From the NCBI GenBank assembly GCA_012026855.1, contig VEOV01000067.1, positions 1 through 6,011 of the forward strand: a stretch of DNA of 6,011 nucleotides. The letters are read 5' to 3'. Shown here piece by piece: positions 1 to 5,917 of the stretch. A program made the translations under genes and the position numbers. Under the pieces are notes generated by a model, which ran no database searches, was not told where the DNA came from, and worked only from the letters and a program-made list of their open reading frames with translations. This DNA is from Geobacter sp. GTDB lineage: Bacteria; Desulfobacterota; Desulfuromonadia; Geobacterales; DSM-12255. Positions within the stretch are counted from its first letter, which is position 1. Each line of letters starts with the position of its first letter.

Positions 1-10
1 GCATCCATTA

Positions 11-40
11 TCTGTTAAATTTAAAAACAACTTTTAATTT
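11..40. promoter_or_regulatory. AT-rich segment upstream of the kinase gene, possible promoter/operator region
   Basis: This segment is almost entirely A and T, in contrast to the GC-rich remainder. It contains a perfect 10-bp palindrome at 15-24 (TTAAATTTAA) and an inverted repeat at 21-37 (TTAAAA, 5-base spacer, TTTTAA). TTTAAT at 33-38 matches a sigma70 -10 box in five of six positions, but no acceptable -35 box lies 16-18 bases upstream. It is the likeliest place for the promoter of the downstream kinase gene, by position and composition only. The assignment is weak, and the true promoter could lie outside the window. Confidence 0.25.
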
Positions 41-106
41 CCGAAACGATATCCTGACGGGAGCAGATCGATCGAGCTACCGGCTTCAAGTTCCAGTTTT
101 CCTGGC

Positions 107-113
107 AAAGAGG
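107..113 (+). promoter_or_regulatory. Shine-Dalgarno sequence of the hybrid kinase gene
   Basis: AAAGAGG ends nine bases before the ATG at 123, a normal spacing, and this supports that ATG as the start. A small hairpin (CCAG at 93-96, CTGG at 102-105) lies directly upstream. In addition, AAAG at 107-110 could pair with CTTT at 117-120, so the site may be slightly masked in the mRNA; that last point is inference. Confidence 0.55.
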
Positions 114-122
114 CTCCTTTCC

Positions 123-3100
123 ATGGTCAAGTTGTCCACCTCCATTATCAGCCGTCTTGCGTTCGGGTTGGCCCTTGGCAACCTCTTCGTCTATGCCCTG
201 GCCGGCCTGACACTCCAAAGGACTCACGAGCAGTATGAACGCTCGGCCAGGGTCGAAACCAGGAATCTGGCCCGCTCACTGGGAGACAATGTAGCCGGTA
301 TCCTGGACAAGATCAATGTGGGGCTCTCCTCAGTCGCCATTGAGGTAGAACAGGAGCTTGCCCAGGGGAGTATCAACGACCGGAAACTTGCCCCCTATCT
401 TGAAAAACAGAAACTTCACATCCTGGATTTCGAAGACCTGTGGGTGACGGACAGCAAGGGAGATGTGTGGTGGGGAACAAACATACCGGCAGGGCCGCCG
501 GTCAACATCTCTGACCGGGAGTACTTCCAGCAGCTGAAAAACAACGGGAATCCGCAACTGGCGATTTCAAAGCCGGTGATCGGGCGTGTCACCAAAACCT
601 GGTCTGTGCTGGTCGCCAAACGGATCAATCATCCGGACGGCTCCTTTGCCGGCACTGTTCTGGGCTCGTTGCGCGTTGTCGACTATTTCACGGCGATGTT
701 CGCCCCGGTAGAGCTGGGGAAAAATGGTGTCGTCTCCCTGCGCGGTACCGACATGACAGTCTATGTACGGTATTCGAAAGAGGAGCCGGCGGCAGCCAAG
801 GTGGGCAGCACGGAAATGTCTGGGGAAAGCCGCCGCGCCCTTGAGAAGAACGCCGATTCCGGCACATACATGGCAAGGTCGGCCCTGGACAGGATCGAAA
901 GGATGTTCAGCTACCAGAAGGTTGCTGGTTACCCGCTCTATATTTTCGTCGGCCAGGACACCGGGGAGATCTTCGCCCCATGGCAGCGTGAAGCAGCGAT
1001 GACCATAGGGCTGGCCCTGCTATCCACCATCGTCACGCTGCTGTATACCTGGTCCAGCTTTAAAAGATCTAAAACGGCTCTCGCGGCAAAGGAGGCCGAG
1101 CAGCAACTCATGGCCAAACAGCAGAGTCAGCTGGAAGAACGGGTCAAAGAACGGACTGAAGAGCTGTCCCTGGCCAATGAGCGGCTGACGGCAGAAATTG
1201 TCGAGCGTACGCGGGCCGAAACGGAGCTGCTCGGAGAAAAAAACCTCTCCGATGCCGTTATCAACAGCCTGCCCGGTGTCTTCTACATGTTCGACCGTCA
1301 GGGGAAACTGCTGCGCTGGAATGATGAGTTCGCCAGGCTCGCCGGTTTCACACCCGAAACCGCTGCCGGGCACCGGCTGCTCGACAGAGTTGCAGAAGAT
1401 GACAAGGAAAAGGTGCGTGCCGCCGTGGAGCAGGCCTATGCCGAGGGGCAGTCAGGCGTCAATGTCCGGATCGTCACAACAGAGGGAATCCGGACGTTTT
1501 ACCTGAAAGCCCGTCGCTTGCAGAATGGGGGGGAACAGTGCATTGTCGGCTCCGGATTCGACATCACCGAGCAGGAACGGGCAGAAGAAGCACAGCGGGA
1601 GAGCGAAACCCGTTTCCGTACACTGTGCGACCACTCCCCTCTTGGGATCTACATCATCCAGGACGGTCGCGCTATCTATGTGAACGAGGCTCTGGGGGAA
1701 ATGTTCGGCTACGACAAAGCCGAGTTGATCGATGGCGATCCGCTGACAGTAATCGATCCACTGGATCATGCCCGGGCAGCCGAGAATATGCAACTGCGTC
1801 TGGCAGAGAAGGACCACACCCCGAGGCACGAATACCTTGGCAGGTGCCGGAATGGCGAAGCAAGGAATGTGGTGATCTACGGTTCCACAATCATTCTGGG
1901 CAACCGGCCGGCGCTGATCGGCAATATCCTGGACGTCACCGAACGCCGGCAGGCCGAACTGGAACTGCGCCGCCTAAACCGGGAACTCCATGCCATCAGC
2001 CACTGCAATCAGGCTCTGATACGGGCCAATGACGAGAAGAGCCTGCTGAACGAGATCTGCACCATTGTCTGCCAAAAAGCCGGTTACCGGATGGCCTGGG
2101 TCGGATTTGCCGAAATAGACGAAGAGAAATCGGTCCGGCCGGTGGCCTGGGCAGGGGCAGTTGAAGGCTATCTCGACGGGGCAGCTGTGAGCTGGGCAGA
2201 TACGGAGCACGGCAGGGGGCCGACAGGCACCGCCATCCGGAACGGTCAGACCGTCTACACCCAGGACTTCGCCATTGACCCACGCATGGCACCCTGGCTG
2301 GGCAGAGCGCTGCAGCGGGGTTACCGCTCCAGCATCAGCCTCCCCCTCCGTGACCGGACCAACAGGGCCTTTGGCGCATTTACGATCTACTCGCCGGAGC
2401 CGAATGCCTTTACCACTGAAGAAATCCGCATGCTGGAGGAACTGACCAATGACATGAGTTTCGGCATCCTTGTCCTGCGAGCACGCACAGAGCAGCAACT
2501 GGCCGAGCAGGCGTTGCGGGAGAGCGAGACCAAGTTCCGAGCCGTTTTCGAGAACTCCCGGGATGCCATCGGCGTATCACTGGCAGGGAAAAATGTCTAC
2601 GTCAACCCGGCCTACCTTGCCCTGTTCGGCTATGCTTCTGCCGACGAACTGAGGGATACCCCGCTGTTCGAGCAGATCGCTCCCGGTTGCCGGGAACAGA
2701 TCAGGACCATTGCCCTGCAACGAGCCCAGGGAGGGGCTGTCCCCTCGCGCTATGAGACCCGGGGGGTGCGGACAGACGGCACGGAATTCGACATGGAAGT
2801 CCAGGCGACCACCTTCGAACTGAACGGTCAGCTTTACTCACTGGGGCAACTGCGGGACATCACCGAGCGGAAGCAGTTGGAGCAGCAACTGCGTCAATCC
2901 CAGAAGATGGAGGCGGTGGGAACTCTGGCCGGCGGAGTGGCCCACGACTTCAACAATATCCTCACCGTCATCAGCGGTTTCGGCACCATGCTGAAGATGA
3001 AACTCCCTGCCGACGAAACCCTGGACAACTACGTGACCCAGATCCTTACTGCCTCCGATCGGGCCGCCAACCTTACCCGATCGCTTTTGGCCTTCAGCCG

Positions 3101-4025
3101 TAAACAGCTGATGGAGACCAAGGAAGTGGAGTTGAACAGCATTGTCACCGGATTGGAAAAGATCCTGAGCAGACTGATCAGGGAGGATATCAACCTGATG
3201 CTGAACCTGAACCCTGCCGAGCTGCCAATAATGGCCGACCCGGGACAGATCGAGCAGGTGCTCATCAACCTTACCGCCAATGCCAGGGATGCCATCTCCG
3301 GAGATGGGACGATCAGCATCGGCTCCGGTACCGTAGAACTGGATGCCGGCTCGGCAAAGTCTCTGGGGCTGGCCGAGCCGGGGCAGTACGCCCTCATCAC
3401 CTTCAGCGACACCGGTATGGGGATGACAGAGGAGATCCGGCAGCGGATTTTCGAGCCGTTCTTCACCACCAAGGAAGTGGACAAAGGGACCGGGCTCGGA
3501 CTGGCCATCTGTTTCGGCATCATCAAGCAGCACAAGGGGGGCATCAACTGCGCCTCGGCACCGGGAGAGGGCACGACCTTCCGCATCTATCTCCCCCTGA
3601 TCGAAACGCAGCGTGATGAAGATGCCGCCATATCTGTTGCCCCCCTTGTTGGGGGGAGCGGCACCATCCTGGTTGTGGAAGACGACGAAATGGTGCGGCA
3701 GTTCGTGGTCGATCTCCTGGGCGAATTCGGGTATACCGTCATCGAGGCACGTGACGGTGAAGAGGCGGTGACAAAGTTTGCCGAGCGGGCCAACGAGATA
3801 GCACTCTGTCTGTGCGATGTGATCATGCCGAAGAAAAACGGCTGGGAGGTCCTGCAGGCGATCAGGGAACAGCACCCTGCTGCCCGGGTTCTCTTTATGA
3901 GCGGCCACCAGCCGGAGGTTTACCGGCAACAGATCATGACAGCGGAAGGAATCGGTTTCATCACCAAACCGGTGACACCGGCGGAACTGCTCCGGGAAGT
4001 GCGGGAGATGCTGGCAGGGTCATGA
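123..4025 (+). CDS. membrane-bound hybrid sensor histidine kinase (Cache-PAS-PAS-GAF-PAS-HisKA-HATPase-REC)
   Basis: This is a 1300-residue two-component sensor that should autophosphorylate on histidine and pass the phosphate to its own C-terminal receiver. Residues 12-31 and 292-311 are membrane helices. They bracket an extracytoplasmic region of about 260 residues that resembles a double Cache (dCache_1) ligand sensor, with a DREYF segment and a later SLRVVDYF strand. A charged coiled coil (about 318-372) leads to PAS1 (375-485), PAS2 (497-610), a GAF domain (640-785) and PAS3 (803-918). Each PAS ends in a D(I/V)TE motif. The phosphoacceptor is His941 in GGVAHDFNN. The ATPase domain shows the N box (Asn1053), G1 (DTGMG from Asp1096), the F box (FEPFFTTK, 1110-1117) and G2 (GTGLGL, 1122-1127). 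The receiver (about 1180-1297) has Glu1186/Asp1187, phosphoacceptor Asp1232, Ser1260 and Lys1282. All catalytic residues are present, so it should be active. There is no HPt or DNA-binding output domain and no partner regulator gene nearby. The ligand cannot be read from sequence. The ATG at 123 is chosen because it has a Shine-Dalgarno and immediately precedes the first membrane helix. Confidence 0.95.
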   Translation: MVKLSTSIISRLAFGLALGNLFVYALAGLTLQRTHEQYERSARVETRNLARSLGDNVAGILDKINVGLSSVAIEVEQELAQGSINDRKLAPYLEKQKLHILDFEDLWVTDSKGDVWWGTNIPAGPPVNISDREYFQQLKNNGNPQLAISKPVIGRVTKTWSVLVAKRINHPDGSFAGTVLGSLRVVDYFTAMFAPVELGKNGVVSLRGTDMTVYVRYSKEEPAAAKVGSTEMSGESRRALEKNADSGTYMARSALDRIERMFSYQKVAGYPLYIFVGQDTGEIFAPWQREAAMTIGLALLSTIVTLLYTWSSFKRSKTALAAKEAEQQLMAKQQSQLEERVKERTEELSLANERLTAEIVERTRAETELLGEKNLSDAVINSLPGVFYMFDRQGKLLRWNDEFARLAGFTPETAAGHRLLDRVAEDDKEKVRAAVEQAYAEGQSGVNVRIVTTEGIRTFYLKARRLQNGGEQCIVGSGFDITEQERAEEAQRESETRFRTLCDHSPLGIYIIQDGRAIYVNEALGEMFGYDKAELIDGDPLTVIDPLDHARAAENMQLRLAEKDHTPRHEYLGRCRNGEARNVVIYGSTIILGNRPALIGNILDVTERRQAELELRRLNRELHAISHCNQALIRANDEKSLLNEICTIVCQKAGYRMAWVGFAEIDEEKSVRPVAWAGAVEGYLDGAAVSWADTEHGRGPTGTAIRNGQTVYTQDFAIDPRMAPWLGRALQRGYRSSISLPLRDRTNRAFGAFTIYSPEPNAFTTEEIRMLEELTNDMSFGILVLRARTEQQLAEQALRESETKFRAVFENSRDAIGVSLAGKNVYVNPAYLALFGYASADELRDTPLFEQIAPGCREQIRTIALQRAQGGAVPSRYETRGVRTDGTEFDMEVQATTFELNGQLYSLGQLRDITERKQLEQQLRQSQKMEAVGTLAGGVAHDFNNILTVISGFGTMLKMKLPADETLDNYVTQILTASDRAANLTRSLLAFSRKQLMETKEVELNSIVTGLEKILSRLIREDINLMLNLNPAELPIMADPGQIEQVLINLTANARDAISGDGTISIGSGTVELDAGSAKSLGLAEPGQYALITFSDTGMGMTEEIRQRIFEPFFTTKEVDKGTGLGLAICFGIIKQHKGGINCASAPGEGTTFRIYLPLIETQRDEDAAISVAPLVGGSGTILVVEDDEMVRQFVVDLLGEFGYTVIEARDGEEAVTKFAERANEIALCLCDVIMPKKNGWEVLQAIREQHPAARVLFMSGHQPEVYRQQIMTAEGIGFITKPVTPAELLREVREMLAGS
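3640..3656 (+). repeat. perfect C6/G6 inverted repeat inside the kinase gene at the ATPase-REC junction
   Basis: Six C (3640-3645), a five-base loop TTGTT (3646-3650) and six G (3651-3656) form a perfect six-pair GC stem in the coding sequence. It encodes the linker APLVGG between the end of the ATPase domain and the first strand of the receiver. It is followed by AGCGG rather than a T-tract, so it is not an intrinsic terminator. Any role, such as slowing the ribosome between domains, is inference. Confidence 0.5.
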
Positions 4026-4042
4026 CGGGAGCCAACCTCCCG
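4026..4042. terminator. GC-rich hairpin directly after the kinase stop codon, possible transcript-end element
   Basis: CGGGAG (4026-4031) and CTCCCG (4037-4042) form a six-pair stem with the loop CCAAC, starting at the base after the TGA at 4023-4025. No T-tract follows on the plus strand (ACGCCATG) and none follows on the minus strand, so it does not meet the standard for an intrinsic terminator. It may stabilise the 3' end of the kinase mRNA or help a factor-dependent stop. The position is seen in the sequence; the role is inferred. Confidence 0.35.
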
Positions 4043-4124
4043 ACGCCATGTCCAAAAACATAATCCAGGTATTACGATAACAACTGCAAAAAACTCTCTC
4101 CGGCAGTATCTTTAAGAACAGACC

Positions 4125-4589
4125 CTACTTTACCCTCTTCCAGACGGTGCTCCCCCCCAGCAGCGGGATGCCGATGTAGCCGCGCAGTTCCAGACGATCG
4201 GGGGATTTAAGGCGGATGTTGCTGCTGTAGCTCTTGCCGTTCTCGGTGTTGTAAATCGTGCCCTCATCCCAGAAGCCGTCACCGCGAAAGGTGTAGCCGG
4301 CCATGATCTGCAGCCCGAGCTGGGGGCGACTAGCCAACTCTTTCTGCGGATTGTCCCGGTCCACCAGCGGCTTCCCGGCCATCCCCCCCTTGTCGCCGGG
4401 GGGATAGAGCGGCTCCTTCAGCCAGGCGATCCGGCCGCAATACTTGGCGGCGCAGCGGTAGATCTCGATCCGGCCGTCCCCCTCCGCAACCTCCCAGAGG
4501 CCGGTGATGGCGTCACCGCCGGCAGCATGTGCCGCACCGGCAAGGAGAAGCACCATGAGGCAGATGCCCGGGAGTCTCACCATGGTCAT
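4125..4589 (-). CDS. small exported DUF2147-family protein
   Basis: This is a 154-residue protein with a clear signal peptide: positive start (MTMVR), hydrophobic core at about 6-19 and an AHA cleavage motif at 20-22 with Ala23 next. There is no lipobox, so the mature chain of about 132 residues should be soluble in the periplasm or secreted. Family features of DUF2147 are visible in order: GLWEV near residue 30, IEIYRCAAKYCGRIAWL (about 41-57), the D-E-G-TIYN-ENGKSYSS stretch (about 108-123) and a C-terminal LELRGY...G.S.VWKRV strand pattern. Cys46 and Cys51 are the only mature cysteines other than none elsewhere, and could form a disulphide after export. The biochemical function of DUF2147 is not known to me and is not assigned here. 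Its ATG overlaps the TGA of metX in ATGA, with no strong Shine-Dalgarno of its own, so it is probably translated by coupling to metX and falls under the same SAM riboswitch. A second ATG two codons later (4583) is an alternative start. Confidence 0.88.
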   Translation of the reverse strand: MTMVRLPGICLMVLLLAGAAHAAGGDAITGLWEVAEGDGRIEIYRCAAKYCGRIAWLKEPLYPPGDKGGMAGKPLVDRDNPQKELASRPQLGLQIMAGYTFRGDGFWDEGTIYNTENGKSYSSNIRLKSPDRLELRGYIGIPLLGGSTVWKRVK

Positions 4590-5704
4590 GCTGCCCGGCT
4601 GGTTGCCGTCACCCGCTCCAGAAATGCCTTCACCTGCGGGGCAAAGGTTTCATGTTCCAGCAGGAAAGCGTCGTGGCCGTAGGGGGAAGGGATCAGGTGG
4701 TACTCCACATCCTTGCCCAGCGACTCCAGCACCTTGACCATCTCTTCCGTGTAGTGGGGGGGATAGAGCCAGTCCGAGGTGAAGGTAAAGAGCTGTAGCG
4801 GCACGGTGACCTGCTCCAGCGCCTCCTGCAGGGATTCGTAGCCAAGAGAGATATCATAGAGATCCAGTGCCTTGGCCAGATAGAGGAAGGAGTTGGCGTC
4901 GAACCGGTCGACAAAGTTGTAACCGTTGTAATTCAGATAGCGCTCCACCTCGAACTTGCCGAAGAAGTCGAACAGGCCGTCCTTGGCCGAGTATCGCCGG
5001 CCGAACTTTGTCTGCATCGACTCATCGGACAAAAAAGTGATGTGGCCGATGCCCCTGGCCAGAGCCAGGCCGTCCTTGGGATTTTTGCGATACTCCCCCT
5101 TTTTCCAGTCCGGATCGTTGAAGATCGCCCAGCGGGCCACGGCATTGAGACTGATGGCCATTGGCGACTGTGACGGTGTGGTTGCCAGGGCAATGACCGA
5201 GCTGACCCGGTCAGGGAACTGGGTGGCCCACTCCAGGGCCTGCATCCCCCCCATGCTGCCGCCGAGGACGGTGACCAGCTTGTTGATGCCGAGATGATCG
5301 AGGAGCAGGGCCGGGGCACGCACCATGTCGCGCACGGTGATGACCGGGAAGGTGAGATTGTAGCGTTTGCCGGTTTTGGGATTGATTGAGGCCGGGCCGG
5401 TGGAGCCGTAGCAGGAGCCGATGACATTGGGGCAGATGATAAAGTAGCGGTCAGTATCCAGCAGCCGGCCGGGACCGACGATGGCATCCCACCAGCCGGC
5501 CTTGGTGTCTTCCGGAGAGCTCTTGCCTGCCAGGTGGGCGTTGCCGGTCCAGGCATGGGCCACCAGGATGGCATTGGAAGCATCGGCGTTGAGGGTGCCG
5601 TAGGTCTCAAAAACCTGGGTCACCGGGGCAAGAATCCGCCCGCTCTCCAGACGAAGTCCGGCTTCAATGGTCAGGCTCTGTTCTGTGACAACACCAACGG
5701 ACAT
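4586..5704 (-). CDS. metX: homoserine O-acetyltransferase (MetX family)
   Basis: This cytoplasmic alpha/beta-hydrolase-fold enzyme transfers an acetyl group from acetyl-CoA to the hydroxyl of L-homoserine, the activation step of methionine synthesis. The 372-residue length is normal for the family. The nucleophile is Ser150 in the elbow GGSMGGMQALEW. Asp311 (TSDWLYPP) and His344 (GHDAFLLEHE) complete the triad. The spacings Ser-Asp 161 and Asp-His 33 equal those of the characterised Haemophilus influenzae enzyme (Ser143, Asp304, His337). Other family blocks are HAWTGNAHLAG (50-60), GWWDAIVGPG (70-79) and GSCYGSTGPASINP (96-109). The start is fixed by the riboswitch-terminator context just upstream. 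metX is the first gene of a unit with the DUF2147 gene and is controlled by a SAM-I riboswitch, which independently supports a methionine role. Some MetX-fold enzymes use succinyl-CoA instead, and sequence reading alone cannot fully exclude that. No metW or sulfhydrylase gene lies beside it in this window. Confidence 0.97.
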   Translation of the reverse strand: MSVGVVTEQSLTIEAGLRLESGRILAPVTQVFETYGTLNADASNAILVAHAWTGNAHLAGKSSPEDTKAGWWDAIVGPGRLLDTDRYFIICPNVIGSCYGSTGPASINPKTGKRYNLTFPVITVRDMVRAPALLLDHLGINKLVTVLGGSMGGMQALEWATQFPDRVSSVIALATTPSQSPMAISLNAVARWAIFNDPDWKKGEYRKNPKDGLALARGIGHITFLSDESMQTKFGRRYSAKDGLFDFFGKFEVERYLNYNGYNFVDRFDANSFLYLAKALDLYDISLGYESLQEALEQVTVPLQLFTFTSDWLYPPHYTEEMVKVLESLGKDVEYHLIPSPYGHDAFLLEHETFAPQVKAFLERVTATSRAA

Positions 5705-5705
5705 G

Positions 5706-5739
5706 AAAAAAGCCCCTTTGCATGATGAGCAGGGGCTTT
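5706..5739 (-). terminator. intrinsic terminator of the SAM riboswitch expression platform
   Basis: On the minus strand AAAGCCCCT (5739-5731) pairs perfectly with AGGGGCTTT (5717-5709). The loop between them can add two or three more pairs. The stem runs into a six-U tract (5711-5706), followed by a single C and then the metX ATG at 5704. A transcript terminated here would end just before the start codon. The 3' arm also contains the only plausible metX ribosome binding site, so the hairpin should block both transcription and translation. Confidence 0.9.
5712..5717 (-). promoter_or_regulatory. metX ribosome binding site, buried in the terminator stem
   Basis: AGGGGC on the minus strand has its GGGG run ending eight bases before the metX ATG. 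No other purine-rich site lies at a suitable distance. It is only a moderate match to the anti-Shine-Dalgarno and forms the 3' arm of the terminator, so it is accessible only when the antiterminator form prevails. Confidence 0.6.
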
Positions 5740-5770
5740 GACTGGTGAAGGGTCATGCACCTGTCTCATC
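5724..5770 (-). promoter_or_regulatory. antiterminator pairing of the SAM riboswitch
   Basis: The minus-strand segment GATGAGACAGG (5770-5760) can pair with CCTGCTCATC (5733-5724), giving ten pairs with one bulged A. The first segment is the 3' strand of aptamer stem P1 plus the next three bases. The second is the end of the terminator's 5' arm plus part of its loop. P1 plus terminator and this antiterminator are therefore mutually exclusive, which is the standard logic of a SAM-I OFF switch. The pairing is seen in sequence; its use in the cell is inferred from the class. Confidence 0.75.
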
Positions 5771-5869
5771 TTTCCCCGTAAGGGTAGGATTTAGCACCTG
5801 TCACTCCGTTGAAGGAGCCGGTTGCTGTGGCTTCGCAGGGCCTATACCCTCCACCACTCTGGATAAGAC
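5763..5869 (-). promoter_or_regulatory. SAM-I (S-box) riboswitch aptamer
   Basis: This RNA leader element binds S-adenosylmethionine. On the minus strand P1 is closed by GTCTTATC (5869-5862) and GATGAGAC (5770-5763), all eight positions pairing with one G-U. The class signatures follow in order: CAGAG then the TGGTGGAGGG block (5861-5847), GGCCC (5842-5838), GCAACC (5825-5820), a P3 hairpin with CTCC/GGAG arms (5817-5814 and 5807-5804), GGTGCTAAATCC (5798-5787), and a P4 hairpin with CCC/GGG arms before GAAAGATGAG. It lies about 60 bases upstream of metX, and a terminator and antiterminator follow, so SAM binding should switch the metX unit off. The match to the class is strong. Confidence 0.95.
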
Positions 5870-5887
5870 GGCTATTCGATTGGCTTG

Positions 5888-5917
5888 AAGATAAAGGAAC
5901 GGGGCTATAAATGTCAA
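5888..5917 (-). promoter_or_regulatory. sigma70-type promoter of the metX unit
   Basis: On the minus strand a perfect -35 box TTGACA (5917-5912) is followed after 18 bases by the -10-like TATCTT (5893-5888, four of six matches). Transcription would begin near 5880-5882, about a dozen bases before the riboswitch P1 stem, giving a leader of roughly 175 bases. The -35 match and fitting position make it credible. TTTATC with a 16-base spacer is an alternative -10. Confidence 0.7.

Noticed and set aside
1..122. Possible riboswitch such as a GEMM-type (cyclic dinucleotide) element ahead of the sensor kinase.
   Set aside because: The characteristic paired stems and conserved core of that class are not present; only short hairpins and a GATCGATC palindrome (66-73) are seen.
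1527..1533. Seven-G run in the kinase gene, with similar seven-base G/C runs at 4152-4158 and 4756-4762, as candidate phase-variation tracts.
   Set aside because: The runs are short, encode in-frame Gly or Pro codons, and all three reading frames are intact. Runs of this length are expected in GC-rich genes.
2838..3929. Long minus-strand open frames (for example 363 codons) inside the kinase gene.
   Set aside because: They lie opposite a gene with complete kinase and receiver motifs, encode low-complexity peptides without known domains, and fit the antisense shadows common in GC-rich coding DNA.
4084..4106. Possible terminator for the DUF2147 gene near the six-T tract on the minus strand (4088-4093).
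   Set aside because: The sequence before the T-tract forms no stable stem. The only pairing, CTGC with GCAG, is four bases and encloses the T-tract instead of preceding it.
5664..5756. A 30-codon open frame on the minus strand starting at an ATG in the riboswitch leader, running through the terminator and overlapping the start of metX in another frame.
   Set aside because: It has only a weak CAGG upstream, its codons are dictated by the terminator and metX sequence, and its product shows no recognisable feature. The riboswitch explains the region.
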